Numbered from the stretch's first letter, positions 1 through 6,415 are shown. The stretch is DNA of 14,460 nucleotides from Syntrophobacter sp. DG_60 (GCA_001304365.1 LJNA01000018.1:1-14460), one strand, 5' to 3'. The notes: generated by a model not told the origin, from the sequence alone. Program-made: numbers and translations.

Positions 1-260
1 AGCAACCTTCACTGCATTTGACATCCCGACCCCCCCTATCTAATTTTGCGGTCAAAAAAGTTCACCGGCCAATCGGTCATTGCGGCCATCTCTCAAAAGA
101 TTTGGAATAGCCTCCCTAAACATTATTAAAATTAAATTTGGGTGCGTATAGGGTGCATGATAGAGTATATTTTTCCCTATTTTGCCAACCCAAAATACAG
201 AAATGGCCGCTATTTCTCATCTTCCGATGGACTCCCCTCTTCGGCACCATATCTAGTTTT
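1..260. other. Gene-poor left edge, possible start of a minus-strand gene
   Basis: No gene is secure between the left edge and the ribD stop. On the minus strand one frame opens after a stop and has ATGs at 89 and 80, then stays open to the edge. It reads MAAMTDWPVNF early and ends with the cysteine pair KCSEGC. A second minus-strand frame has an ATG at 24 (MSNAVKVA) preceded by a G run, also open to the edge. A plus-strand frame is open from base 3 to about 109. None has a convincing ribosome binding site plus recognisable family. The first 110 bases look more GC-rich than the surrounding DNA. I could not identify riboflavin genes (ribE, ribBA, ribH), which often follow ribD; the usual N-terminus of riboflavin synthase (MFTGIIE) is absent. 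Confidence 0.3.
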
Positions 261-1361
261 TTAGTAGGAAATGTATCCCATGATAAGGGTATCTTCGCCA
301 AAACGGCGTATATTAATATCCTTTAAATGTATTATTTGATCCATGGAGTTTATATCCCTTCCACCAATCATAGGTATGCTATAGTGACCCCCAATAATCT
401 TAGGGGCATAGAAAAAATAAAACTTATCTACCAACTTCTCTTTAAGGAACGAAGTCGCTACAGATGACCCGCCTTCTATTAAGATTGAAGTGATTTCCCC
501 CTCTGCCAATTTCAATAATAATTCCTTTAAATCCATTAGATCATTTTTAAGCCCAATCTCCACAACATACGCACCTTTTTCTTCAATCTTTTTTATCTTA
601 TCCTTTGATACTTCTGATACTTCTGGCCCTGTAGCAATGAATGTCTTAGCAGGTAAATCAGGATTTAATACTTTGGCACTTAATGGAATGCGCAAATAGG
701 TATCCAATACAATCCTTATAGGGTTTTTGGCACCAAGTAAACGTGCAGTTAATCTTGGGTCATCCTTTAAAACTGTGCCTATGCCTACTAATACCGCATC
801 TACTCTATTACGTAAACGATGCGCAAATTTTCTTGATTTCTCATTTGTAATCCACTTGGATTCACCATTTGCCAGGGCAATTTTCCCATCCAAAGAGGCT
901 GCTAATTTCAATATTACAAAGGGCATACCAGAAGTTACATATTTAATGAATACCTCGTTTAATCTCCTACATTCATCTTCCAGAATTCCTACCTTTACTT
1001 TAATCCCATGTGCCTTTAAATACTCAATGCCACCCCCCCTTACATTTGGGTTTGGATCAGGCATTCCTATAAACACCCTACTTACACCTGCTTCAATGAT
1101 AGCTTGTGTACAAGGAGGGGTGCGTCCAAAGTGATTGCAAGGTTCTAGATTAACATATAGATCTGCCCCCCTTGCCCTTTCTCCTGCTGCTTTAAGTGCC
1201 TCTATCTCTGCATGAGGCATGCCTGCCCTTTTATGATAGCCTTGGGAAATAATTTTCCCATCTTTAACCACTACTGCCCCTACTAAGGGATTAGGTGAGG
1301 TCCTTCCCATGGTCCTCTTGGCCAATTTTATTGCATGCTTCATATAAAATATTTTATTCAT
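261..1361 (-). CDS. ribD: Bifunctional riboflavin biosynthesis deaminase/reductase RibD
   Basis: RibD carries out two successive steps of riboflavin synthesis in the cytoplasm: deamination of the pyrimidine made from GTP by RibA, then NADPH-dependent reduction of its ribosyl group. The N-terminal zinc deaminase domain (about residues 1-145) shows [12 protein letters not shown], the HAE motif (His50, Glu52) and the zinc cysteines in [11 protein letters not shown] (Cys75, Cys84). The C-terminal reductase domain shows [35 protein letters not shown] in segments, and [11 protein letters not shown] choose the ATG at 1361: it overlaps the nrdR stop by 8 bases (ATGAATAA) and gives a 366-residue protein with the family's usual N-terminus. 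A TTG at 1382 would add seven residues and has AGGGG upstream, so the start is not certain. It is last in the readable minus-strand cluster. Confidence 0.95.
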   Translation of the reverse strand: MNKIFYMKHAIKLAKRTMGRTSPNPLVGAVVVKDGKIISQGYHKRAGMPHAEIEALKAAGERARGADLYVNLEPCNHFGRTPPCTQAIIEAGVSRVFIGMPDPNPNVRGGGIEYLKAHGIKVKVGILEDECRRLNEVFIKYVTSGMPFVILKLAASLDGKIALANGESKWITNEKSRKFAHRLRNRVDAVLVGIGTVLKDDPRLTARLLGAKNPIRIVLDTYLRIPLSAKVLNPDLPAKTFIATGPEVSEVSKDKIKKIEEKGAYVVEIGLKNDLMDLKELLLKLAEGEITSILIEGGSSVATSFLKEKLVDKFYFFYAPKIIGGHYSIPMIGGRDINSMDQIIHLKDINIRRFGEDTLIMGYISY

Positions 1362-1824
1362 CTGTTTCTTTTTTATGGGCAAGTAACCCCTTCAACTCTT
1401 GCATAAACTCAGTTACATCCTTAAAGTCTTTATATACAGAAGCAAATCTCACATATGCCACCTTATCCCACTCGTGCAATTTGCTTACTACCTTTTCCCC
1501 AATGTCTGAGGTGGGTATCTCCTTTAGGCCACTTTCCTGATAACTGTGTTCTAATTCATCAATAAATGCCTCAATTTTATTTATGCTTATAGGTCTTTTT
1601 TGACAGGCCTTTTTTATCCCCTCTAGAATCTTTTGACGATTAAACGGTTCACGTCGCCCATCCTTTTTGATTACCATTAAGCTCATTTCTTCTATGTGTT
1701 CATAGGTAGTAAAACGGCGGCTACAGGCAAGACACTGGCGCCTTCGGCGAATAGCTGCTCCCTCTTTAGACAATCTAGAATCAAGTACCCGATTATCTAA
1801 GGCACCGCAAAAAGGACACTTCAT
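1354..1824 (-). CDS. nrdR: Transcriptional repressor NrdR
   Basis: NrdR is a nucleotide-sensing repressor of ribonucleotide reductase genes. At 156 residues it has the family's usual length. The zinc ribbon is at the N-terminus, with CPFC (Cys3, Cys6) and CLAC (Cys31, Cys34) separated by an arginine-rich stretch (AAIRRRRQ). An ATP-cone domain follows at about residues 46-136, including [14 protein letters not shown] and, near its end, [13 protein letters not shown], both typical. The ATG at 1824 is fixed by MKCPFC; no clear Shine-Dalgarno sequence precedes it. Its end overlaps ribD, so the two are probably co-translated, a pairing common in many bacteria. No ribonucleotide reductase gene and no clear NrdR box lie in the window, so its targets are elsewhere. 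A possible promoter lies upstream at 1928-1957. Confidence 0.97.
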   Translation of the reverse strand: MKCPFCGALDNRVLDSRLSKEGAAIRRRRQCLACSRRFTTYEHIEEMSLMVIKKDGRREPFNRQKILEGIKKACQKRPISINKIEAFIDELEHSYQESGLKEIPTSDIGEKVVSKLHEWDKVAYVRFASVYKDFKDVTEFMQELKGLLAHKKETDE

Positions 1825-1965
1825 AATTAGATCGTTAAATAGTTAATTCGTGGAATAGTCAATTCGGTTAATTCGTGGAATAGTAAAACCATCCATCGTT
1901 GGGTGCTTCTCTTGAAACGATTTAACCATTATACGATTTAACCATTCAACAACTCAACGACTTAA
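1825..1965. repeat. Intergenic degenerate short repeats between fmdB-like gene and nrdR
   Basis: This 141-base gap holds two exact copies of an 18-mer containing ATTCGTGGAAT (1842-1859 and 1867-1884). It also holds two exact copies of CGATTTAACCATT (1918-1930 and 1934-1946), tandem with a 16-base period. The two groups look like degraded versions of the same TTAA/ATCGTT-type simple sequence in opposite orientations, because the reverse complement of the right group (GGTTAAATCG) resembles the left group (ATCGTTAAATAG). ATTC-GTG-GAAT is itself a small palindrome and recurs in altered form at 4265-4509. No open reading frame of note is present. Confidence 0.7.
1928..1957 (-). promoter_or_regulatory. 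Possible sigma70-type promoter for nrdR-ribD
   Basis: On the minus strand there is TTGAGT (1957-1952), an 18-base spacer and a perfect TATAAT (1933-1928). This would start transcription near 1921, about 97 bases before the nrdR ATG and after the stop of the zinc-ribbon gene. The -10 sits at the junction of a tandem repeat in AT-rich DNA, so a chance match is quite possible. Confidence 0.3.
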
Positions 1966-2220
1966 CTATTTTCCACAGCACTTCTTAGGATGGTCACAGG
2001 GATTTGTTTTACCGCAGCACTCACCTTCTGGTTTTTTAGGATTCTTATAATCAGTAGCATAAAATCCACTACCTTTTAAGATAAAACCCGGGCTTTCGGT
2101 AATTACCTTTTTTACCAAGCCACCACATTTGGGGCAAGTAGAAACAGGCTCATCTGTGATCTTTTGCCAAACCTCAAATAGATAACCACACTGGTGACAT
2201 CGATAAGTGTAAGTTGGCAT
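1966..2220 (-). CDS. FmdB-family zinc-ribbon protein with cysteine-rich tail
   Basis: This is a small (84-residue) protein of the FmdB/CxxC_CxxC_SSSS putative regulatory family. It opens with [12 protein letters not shown], followed by a second CPKCGG, giving one four-cysteine zinc ribbon (Cys8, Cys11, Cys29, Cys32). The segment [17 protein letters not shown] (residues 42-58) is the conserved region after the ribbon. The start at 2220 is set by GGGAGG seven bases upstream and by the family's MPxYxYxC N-terminus; a TTG five codons earlier lies inside that ribosome binding site and is rejected. The tail has five more cysteines (68, 69, 75, 81, 82), two as CC pairs in Gly/Lys-rich context, which could bind another metal. 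The family's biochemical role is not well established; a regulatory function is only presumed. It lies between a J-domain gene and nrdR. Confidence 0.9.
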   Translation of the reverse strand: MPTYTYRCHQCGYLFEVWQKITDEPVSTCPKCGGLVKKVITESPGFILKGSGFYATDYKNPKKPEGECCGKTNPCDHPKKCCGK

Positions 2221-2287
2221 ACCAAAACCTCCCAATGACCATTTTTTGGATTATATTTAATACTTCCTCTATAGAAAGTCCAGTCCT

Positions 2288-2614
2288 TTAATCCACTTGA
2301 TTACTCCAAATAGGGTCTTTTCCAAACCGATCAAACCACCATAGGCGTGAACCCACGATACTCCTTTTAAATGTCTTTAAGTCAAAGCTATAACAGTAAT
2401 TACGGCAATAACTAACAATAATTTCATAAGCACGATTGATCTCTACCATCCTCCTATGGGCCTCCTCTGGATCCTTGCATCTATCCGGATGGTACTTCCT
2501 CGTCTTATCATAATATGCCTTTTTAATCTCTTGTTGTGTGACCTGCATAGGTAAATCCAAAATCTTTCTGGCCCACTTTAAATCTTCAAAACCAAAAGTT
2601 AATTTTTCCTTCAT
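2288..2614 (-). CDS. Small J-domain (DnaJ-like) protein
   Basis: This 108-residue protein consists almost entirely of a J domain, the module that stimulates the ATPase of DnaK (Hsp70). The hallmark HPD is at residues 42-44 in KYHPDRC, preceded by the helix QEIKKAYYDKTR and followed by MVEINRAYEII. There is no Gly/Phe region, no zinc-finger repeats and no C-terminal substrate domain, so it is not DnaJ itself. An extension before the domain (about residues 1-14) and a tail with GSRLWWFDRFGKDPIW are unplaced. No membrane segment is evident. The ATG at 2614 lacks a visible Shine-Dalgarno sequence. It lies 51 bases after serA and 67 bases before the zinc-ribbon gene, on the same strand. A specialised DnaK co-chaperone is the natural inference; the client is unknown. 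Confidence 0.88.
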   Translation of the reverse strand: MKEKLTFGFEDLKWARKILDLPMQVTQQEIKKAYYDKTRKYHPDRCKDPEEAHRRMVEINRAYEIIVSYCRNYCYSFDLKTFKRSIVGSRLWWFDRFGKDPIWSNQVD

Positions 2615-2665
2615 GGTAAAAATTTTAAACTTAGATTATGCAATCACCAGTTCCTTCATAATTTC

Positions 2666-4264
2666 TCACAATTCCAAAGATAGAGCAGAGAGTACGTGTT
2701 GAAGTTCCTTTATTTCCTCTAGTATCTCTTTGGGTACAGGGGTATTGGTAGAGAGCAAAATCATAGTTTGTCCTGTTGTCTCATCCTGCCCCACATGCAT
2801 GCGGCCTATGTTAATACCATGTCTACCAAGTATTCCACCAATATTGCCAATTACGCCAGGTACGTCCACATTCTGGATAAGTAACATGTGCCCTTCTGGG
2901 ATAGCCTCCAGGCGAAAACCGTTCAGACGCACAATCCTTGGTTGTCTTTTTCCAAAGATAGTACCTGTAATAGATTTAGCCTCACCTTCTTCAGCACGGA
3001 TCTTAAATACGATGACATTTGTAAAATCAGTAGGAATTCCCCTCTTTACCTCTGTCACCCGAATACCTCGCGTTGCAGCCAATAAAGGCGCATTTACAAA
3101 ATTTACAGTATGCCCCAAAACAGGTGATAACAACCCCTTTAAAGCAGCTATAGTAATAGGCTGGGTTTCAAATTGAGCCACATCCCCATCATATTCGAGG
3201 GTAGCCTCTTTAATAGCGCCTTTAGTAGTTTGTGCGTGAAAGGCCCCCATTCTCTCTGCCAGTGTAAGATATGGCCTTAAGGTAGACAACAGTTCCTGGC
3301 TAATAGATGGTACATTTACTGCGTTTCTGACAATGCCCTTAGTCAAGTAATCTATGATTTGCTCTGCGATGGCCACAGCCACATTGGCTTGAGCCTCCTT
3401 GGTAGAAGCCCCCAGATGGGGGGTGCAAATTACATTTTCTAGATTAAACAAGGGATTATCGCCTGGGGGCTCTTCCTCAAATACATCCAAGGCCGCCCCT
3501 GCTACCTTACCACTTATAATGGCTTCATATAGATCTTTTTCCTTAACAATCCCACCACGGGCACAATTAATAATCACAACCCCCTCCTTCATCTGGGAAA
3601 AGGCCTCCCTGTCCAATAACCCCTTGGTCTCAGCAGTTAGTGGTGTATGAACTGTTATAAAATCAGCTCGTCTATAGAGCTCTTCTAATGTAACCAATTC
3701 CACTCCCATCTTTTCAGCCACTTCCTGACCTATAAAGGGGTCGTAGGCAATTACCTGCATCTTAATGCCCTTGGCGCGATCTGCTACAATGCTGCCAACT
3801 CTCCCCAAACCAATGATGCCTAGGGTCTTCCTATAGAGCTCTTGTCCTTGGAACTTTTTCTTTTCCCATCTCCCTCGCTTTAAAGAAGCCGTAGCCTGAG
3901 GAACCCTTCTTGCCAAAGAGAATAGTAAGGCCATGGTATGCTCAGCAGTGGTCACTACATTTCCCTCAGGGGCATTCATTACTACAATGCCCTTCTTTGT
4001 AGCTGCCTTTATATCCACATTGTCTAAACCAATCCCTGCCCTTCCAATTACCATAAGATTTTTTGCAGATTCAATAATTTCTGCAGTTACTTTTGTGGCA
4101 CTTCTAATAACTACCGCATGATAATCCTTTATCTTCTCTCTTAATATTTGAGGGGAAAGGGAATTCTGTTCATCCACTTCAATTTCAGGTGCCTTTTTTA
4201 AAATCTCTATACCCTCATAAGAGATGGGATCTGTAGTCAATACCTTAAAAATCTGTTTTTGCAA
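2666..4264 (-). CDS. serA: D-3-phosphoglycerate dehydrogenase SerA (TTG start)
   Basis: SerA oxidises 3-phosphoglycerate to 3-phosphohydroxypyruvate with NAD+, the first step of serine synthesis in the cytoplasm. The 532 residues match the long SerA type: catalytic and nucleotide-binding domains (1-315), an intervening (allosteric substrate-binding) domain, and a C-terminal ACT domain (about 457-530, starting near HMLLIQNVDVPGVIG). Visible motifs are GLGRVG (152-157) of the Rossmann fold, catalytic Arg236 in CARGGIV, the acidic DVFEEEP (260-266) and His283 in PHLGAST. The start is TTG at 4264: AGGAGG lies six bases upstream and no ATG is nearby. A 10-base perfect hairpin (4281-4314) sits just upstream of the ribosome binding site. 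The class V aminotransferase upstream on the same strand is a likely pathway partner. Serine feedback through the ACT domain is expected from the family but was not tested. Confidence 0.97.
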   Translation of the reverse strand: MQKQIFKVLTTDPISYEGIEILKKAPEIEVDEQNSLSPQILREKIKDYHAVVIRSATKVTAEIIESAKNLMVIGRAGIGLDNVDIKAATKKGIVVMNAPEGNVVTTAEHTMALLFSLARRVPQATASLKRGRWEKKKFQGQELYRKTLGIIGLGRVGSIVADRAKGIKMQVIAYDPFIGQEVAEKMGVELVTLEELYRRADFITVHTPLTAETKGLLDREAFSQMKEGVVIINCARGGIVKEKDLYEAIISGKVAGAALDVFEEEPPGDNPLFNLENVICTPHLGASTKEAQANVAVAIAEQIIDYLTKGIVRNAVNVPSISQELLSTLRPYLTLAERMGAFHAQTTKGAIKEATLEYDGDVAQFETQPITIAALKGLLSPVLGHTVNFVNAPLLAATRGIRVTEVKRGIPTDFTNVIVFKIRAEEGEAKSITGTIFGKRQPRIVRLNGFRLEAIPEGHMLLIQNVDVPGVIGNIGGILGRHGINIGRMHVGQDETTGQTMILLSTNTPVPKEILEEIKELQHVLSALSLEL

Positions 4265-4509
4265 AGGTTACCTCCTTAATAATTACTCAATATCCTGTGG
4301 ATTTTTGAGTAATTGATTGCAAAATGCAAAGTGCAAATTGAAAAATGCAAAGTAAAAAACGAATTTAACAAATAATAGCAAATTACACAAATTAACTCAC
4401 TATTGTCCGTGGTATTCTGTATCATAAATAATTTTGACTTTTGCACTTTGCAATATTCATTTTTCATTGTCTGTTCAAAATTCTGTGGAATTTTGGGCAG
4501 ATACCCTCC
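4265..4509. repeat. Intergenic palindromes and short repeats between aminotransferase and serA
   Basis: This 245-base AT-rich gap separates two genes that would otherwise read as one operon. A perfect 10-base inverted repeat (AATTACTCAA, 4281-4290, with 4305-4314) flanks a 14-base loop. A 13-base inverted repeat (TGCAAAGTGCAAA at 4325-4337, complement at 4440-4452) spans the middle, and ATGCAAAGT is directly repeated at 4324-4332 and 4345-4353. A perfect 8-base hairpin with loop TGTG lies at 4476-4495. The segments at 4293-4307 and 4481-4495, near the two ends, are 13/15 identical around CTGTGGA. None of the hairpins is followed by a T run on either strand, so they are not intrinsic terminators. 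The minus-strand frame across it (4276-4467) looks like translated repeat and is not called as a gene. Confidence 0.75.
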
Positions 4510-5646
4510 TCAATCAAATAATATCTCTTGCACTACCCTAACCCCTGCCCCTTTTTTAACAGGGTAGCCAAATTTATTCAAAACTGCCTCTAATGCAGAA
4601 ATCACTGCAATAATCTCGTTTTTATCTATATAGCCCATATGGGAAATGCGAAATATCTTACCCTTAAGCCTGCCTTGACCGCCAGCAATCATAATACCAT
4701 GCTCTTCTCGCAATAGCCTCACTATATCTTGCCCATTAATACCTGCTGGAGCCTCTACCGCGGTTAGGGCCTCAGAGGGGCTCTCCTTAGTAAATAGATT
4801 TAGCCCCATAGCCTTAATGGCGCTCTTTGTAGCCTGAGATAATCTTCTATGGTGCTCAATAATATTATCTAACCCCTGCTCTTTAATATACCTAAGATTC
4901 TCTAGTAGTCCCATGATTAGGGAAACTGCTGAGGTATAGGCTCCTTGATCTCTTTTTAAGGCCTCTGCCTCCTTTTTAAAATCAAAATAATATTTAGGTA
5001 ACCTAGACCTCTCTACCCACTTCCATCCCCTCTCACTTATGCTTACAAAAGAAAGCCCAGGGGGGAGCATTAATGCCTTCTGCGAGCCAGCCACTACTAC
5101 ATCTAGATTCCATTGATCCACTAAAAGCTCCATAGCCCCTAATGCAGAGATAGCATCTACTACTAAAATTGCATCTTTATCTTTTATTAATTCTCCAATC
5201 TCTTTTACAGGAAATTTCACACCTGTAGAGGTCTCATGGGCCTGAATGAAAACCACCTTAATGCCATTATATTTTCTAAGGTATTCTAAGATCTGCTCAG
5301 GTCTTATACACCTTCCCCATTCTATATCCAGATTGATAGTCTCTATACCATATGCCTTACAGATTTCAGCCCATCTTTCGCCAAACTTACCCCCTCTTAC
5401 CACTAATGCCTTGTCTCCTGGAGATAAGGTGTTGGCCACTGCCCCTTCCATGGCCCCTGTGCCAGTAGCTGCAAAGATTAATACATCATTTCTTGTTTGA
5501 AATAAATATTTTAACCCTTCTTTTACCTCTGCTAATATTTGGGAAAATTCCAAAGAGCGATGATGTATCACTGGACTTGCCATGGCCAATAAGGCCTTAG
5601 GAGGAACAGGGGTGGGCCCAGGGGTCAAAAGGTAATGTTTAAGCAT
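4510..5646 (-). CDS. Class V PLP-dependent aminotransferase (serine/alanine-glyoxylate type), likely serine pathway
   Basis: This 378-residue enzyme belongs to the class V, fold-type I aminotransferases that include alanine-glyoxylate and serine-pyruvate aminotransferases. It opens with MLKHYLLTPGPTPVPP, typical of the group. The PLP phosphate/ring-binding segment ATGTGAMEGAV is at 60-70, the aspartate that contacts the PLP nitrogen is in VVDAISALG (Asp164), and the Schiff-base lysine is Lys190 in AGSQKALM. I prefer the ATG at 5646 to a TTG at 5652 because of the conserved N-terminus. No Shine-Dalgarno sequence is visible. Being directly upstream of serA, it may convert 3-phosphohydroxypyruvate to phosphoserine in place of SerC; that is inference from context, and serine-glyoxylate or alanine-glyoxylate activity is equally possible from sequence alone. 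Confidence 0.92.
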   Translation of the reverse strand: MLKHYLLTPGPTPVPPKALLAMASPVIHHRSLEFSQILAEVKEGLKYLFQTRNDVLIFAATGTGAMEGAVANTLSPGDKALVVRGGKFGERWAEICKAYGIETINLDIEWGRCIRPEQILEYLRKYNGIKVVFIQAHETSTGVKFPVKEIGELIKDKDAILVVDAISALGAMELLVDQWNLDVVVAGSQKALMLPPGLSFVSISERGWKWVERSRLPKYYFDFKKEAEALKRDQGAYTSAVSLIMGLLENLRYIKEQGLDNIIEHHRRLSQATKSAIKAMGLNLFTKESPSEALTAVEAPAGINGQDIVRLLREEHGIMIAGGQGRLKGKIFRISHMGYIDKNEIIAVISALEAVLNKFGYPVKKGAGVRVVQEILFD

Positions 5647-5653
5647 ACACAAT

Positions 5654-5682
5654 CATTTAACACCCCAAAATTTCCGTGTCAA
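5654..5682 (-). promoter_or_regulatory. Possible promoter for the aminotransferase, predicting a leaderless mRNA
   Basis: On the minus strand TTGACA (5682-5677) is followed by 17 bases and TAAATG (5659-5654), a partial -10. Seven bases later comes the ATG at 5646. Transcription from this promoter would begin at or within a base or so of that ATG, which would fit the lack of a ribosome binding site. The -10 lacks the conserved final T, so the call is tentative. Confidence 0.4.
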
Positions 5683-5688
5683 CAGGCG

Positions 5689-5710
5689 GTAGTATATAAG
5701 TAGTATATAA
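5689..5710. repeat. Tandem 11-base repeat in the divergent intergenic region
   Basis: Two perfect tandem copies of GTAGTATATAA (5689-5699 and 5700-5710) lie between the divergent promoters. On the minus strand each contains TATACT, a good -10 element, so they could be alternative promoters for the aminotransferase gene, though only a weak -35 (TTGGCC, 16-base spacer) is upstream. They could equally be a binding site for a regulator. The rest of this region, 5711-5783, shows nothing I recognise. Confidence 0.6.
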
Positions 5711-5783
5711 AGGGCCAATAAAAGGCGCACTCAGAGAGCCAGGGAGCAATAATGCTACACCGCAACTACCTCAGCTTCAAGAA

Positions 5784-5812
5784 TTGACAAGTCTCTTTAA
5801 ATCCATTATATT
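5784..5812 (+). promoter_or_regulatory. Strong sigma70-type promoter for tRNA-Gly and the nusA operon
   Basis: TTGACA (5784-5789), a 17-base spacer and TATATT (5807-5812) form a near-consensus promoter. The predicted start lies around 5819, practically at the first base of the tRNA (5820), so the precursor would have almost no 5' leader. It is the only strong promoter I see upstream of rimP. Confidence 0.8.
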
Positions 5813-5819
5813 TTATCTA

Positions 5820-5894
5820 GCGGGCATAACTCAGTGGTAGAGTGCGAGCTTCCCAAGCTCGAGGTCGCGGGTTCGAATCCCGTTGCCCGCTCCA
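5820..5894 (+). tRNA. tRNA-Gly (anticodon CCC)
   Basis: All arms can be paired by hand. The acceptor stem GCGGGCA pairs perfectly with TGCCCGC. The D stem is ACTC/GAGT. The anticodon stem CGAGC/GCTCG encloses loop TTCCCAA, giving anticodon CCC, which reads the glycine codon GGG. The T stem GCGGG/CCCGT has one G-U pair around the loop TTCGAAT. The discriminator is T and CCA is encoded at 5892-5894, so no CCA addition is needed. The whole is 75 bases with no intron. It stands alone, immediately after a strong promoter and immediately before an intrinsic terminator, and heads the rimP-nusA-infB operon. Confidence 0.97.
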
Positions 5895-5899
5895 CATTT

Positions 5900-5924
5900 A
5901 AAGTGGGCAAAAGCCCACTTTTTT
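5900..5924 (+). terminator. Intrinsic terminator/attenuator between tRNA-Gly and rimP
   Basis: AAGTGGGC (5901-5908) pairs perfectly with GCCCACTT (5913-5920) around an AAAA loop, followed by a T run (5919-5924). It would end the tRNA transcript five bases after the CCA. The ribosome binding site of rimP starts four bases after the T run, so the downstream operon must be reached by read-through or by a promoter I cannot see. NusA, encoded just downstream, modulates pausing and termination at such hairpins, which makes autoregulation a reasonable inference. Confidence 0.88.
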
Positions 5925-5937
5925 GTTAGGAGAAAAT

Positions 5938-6405
5938 TTGAGCTTATATACAGAAAAGATTATTAAAATAGTAAGGGAATTGGCTATCCCCATTTTGAAA
6001 AACGAGGCCCTGGAATTGGTGGATATAGAGTTTCAACGGGAGGCAAGGGGTTGGGTACTACGTGTGTATATCCATAAACAAGACGGAGTGAGTTTGAGAG
6101 ATTGTACATTAGTAAGCCAACAATTAAGCGATGTATTGGATATAGAAGACCCTATTGACACTGCATACACACTGGAGGTTTCTTCACCAGGATTGACTAG
6201 GATCTTAAAGAAGAGGGAAGATTATGAAGGACATGTAGGCCGATTGCTTAAGATAAAGACATACCAAGAGATTTACGGACAGAAGATATTTAAGGGTGAA
6301 CTGCTGGGGTTTAAAAATGGCATGGTGATTATAAAAATTAATGAAAAAAATTACAAAATTCCTTATAAGCTAATTGCCAAGGCCCATTTAGATATCAATT
6401 TCTAA
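5938..6405 (+). CDS. rimP: Ribosome maturation factor RimP (TTG start)
   Basis: RimP assists late assembly of the 30S ribosomal subunit. The 155-residue product has the N-terminal domain with LELVDIEF and WVLRVYIHKQDGVSLRDC, then the signature YTLEVSSPGLTRIL at the domain boundary, followed by a short Sm-like barrel (about residues 85-155) with GELLGFKNGMVII. The start is TTG at 5938: AGGAG ends five bases upstream, while an earlier in-frame TTG at 5923 lies within the terminator T run and before the ribosome binding site. There is no usable ATG at the N-terminus. It is first in the protein operon, 11 bases before nusA, the standard position for rimP. Confidence 0.95.
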   Translation: MSLYTEKIIKIVRELAIPILKNEALELVDIEFQREARGWVLRVYIHKQDGVSLRDCTLVSQQLSDVLDIEDPIDTAYTLEVSSPGLTRILKKREDYEGHVGRLLKIKTYQEIYGQKIFKGELLGFKNGMVIIKINEKNYKIPYKLIAKAHLDINF

Positions 6406-6415
6406 AGGAATGATT

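Noticed and set aside
116..301. Minus-strand 61-codon frame overlapping the ribD end
   Set aside because: It overlaps the RibD C-terminus, has no clear ribosome binding site and no recognisable family. A short independent peptide starting near 255 cannot be excluded.
727..1134. Plus-strand frame of 135 codons inside ribD
   Set aside because: Antisense to strongly conserved RibD motifs; no independent start signals or family resemblance.
1825..1965. CRISPR-like array
   Set aside because: Repeats are only two copies each, 13-18 bases long, with spacings of 16-25 bases; no uniform spacers and no cas genes nearby.
2250..2278. Possible promoter upstream of the zinc-ribbon gene
   Set aside because: A perfect TATAAT is present on the minus strand (2255-2250), but no acceptable -35 lies 16-18 bases upstream (best match TTTCTA).
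4276..4467. Minus-strand 63-codon frame between aminotransferase and serA
   Set aside because: It is made almost wholly of the intergenic repeats (TGCAAAGTGCAAA inverted copies), lacks a good ribosome binding site and a recognisable protein pattern.
4476..4495. Hairpin considered as a terminator for the aminotransferase gene
   Set aside because: The 8-bp stem is AT-rich and is not followed by a T run on the minus strand.
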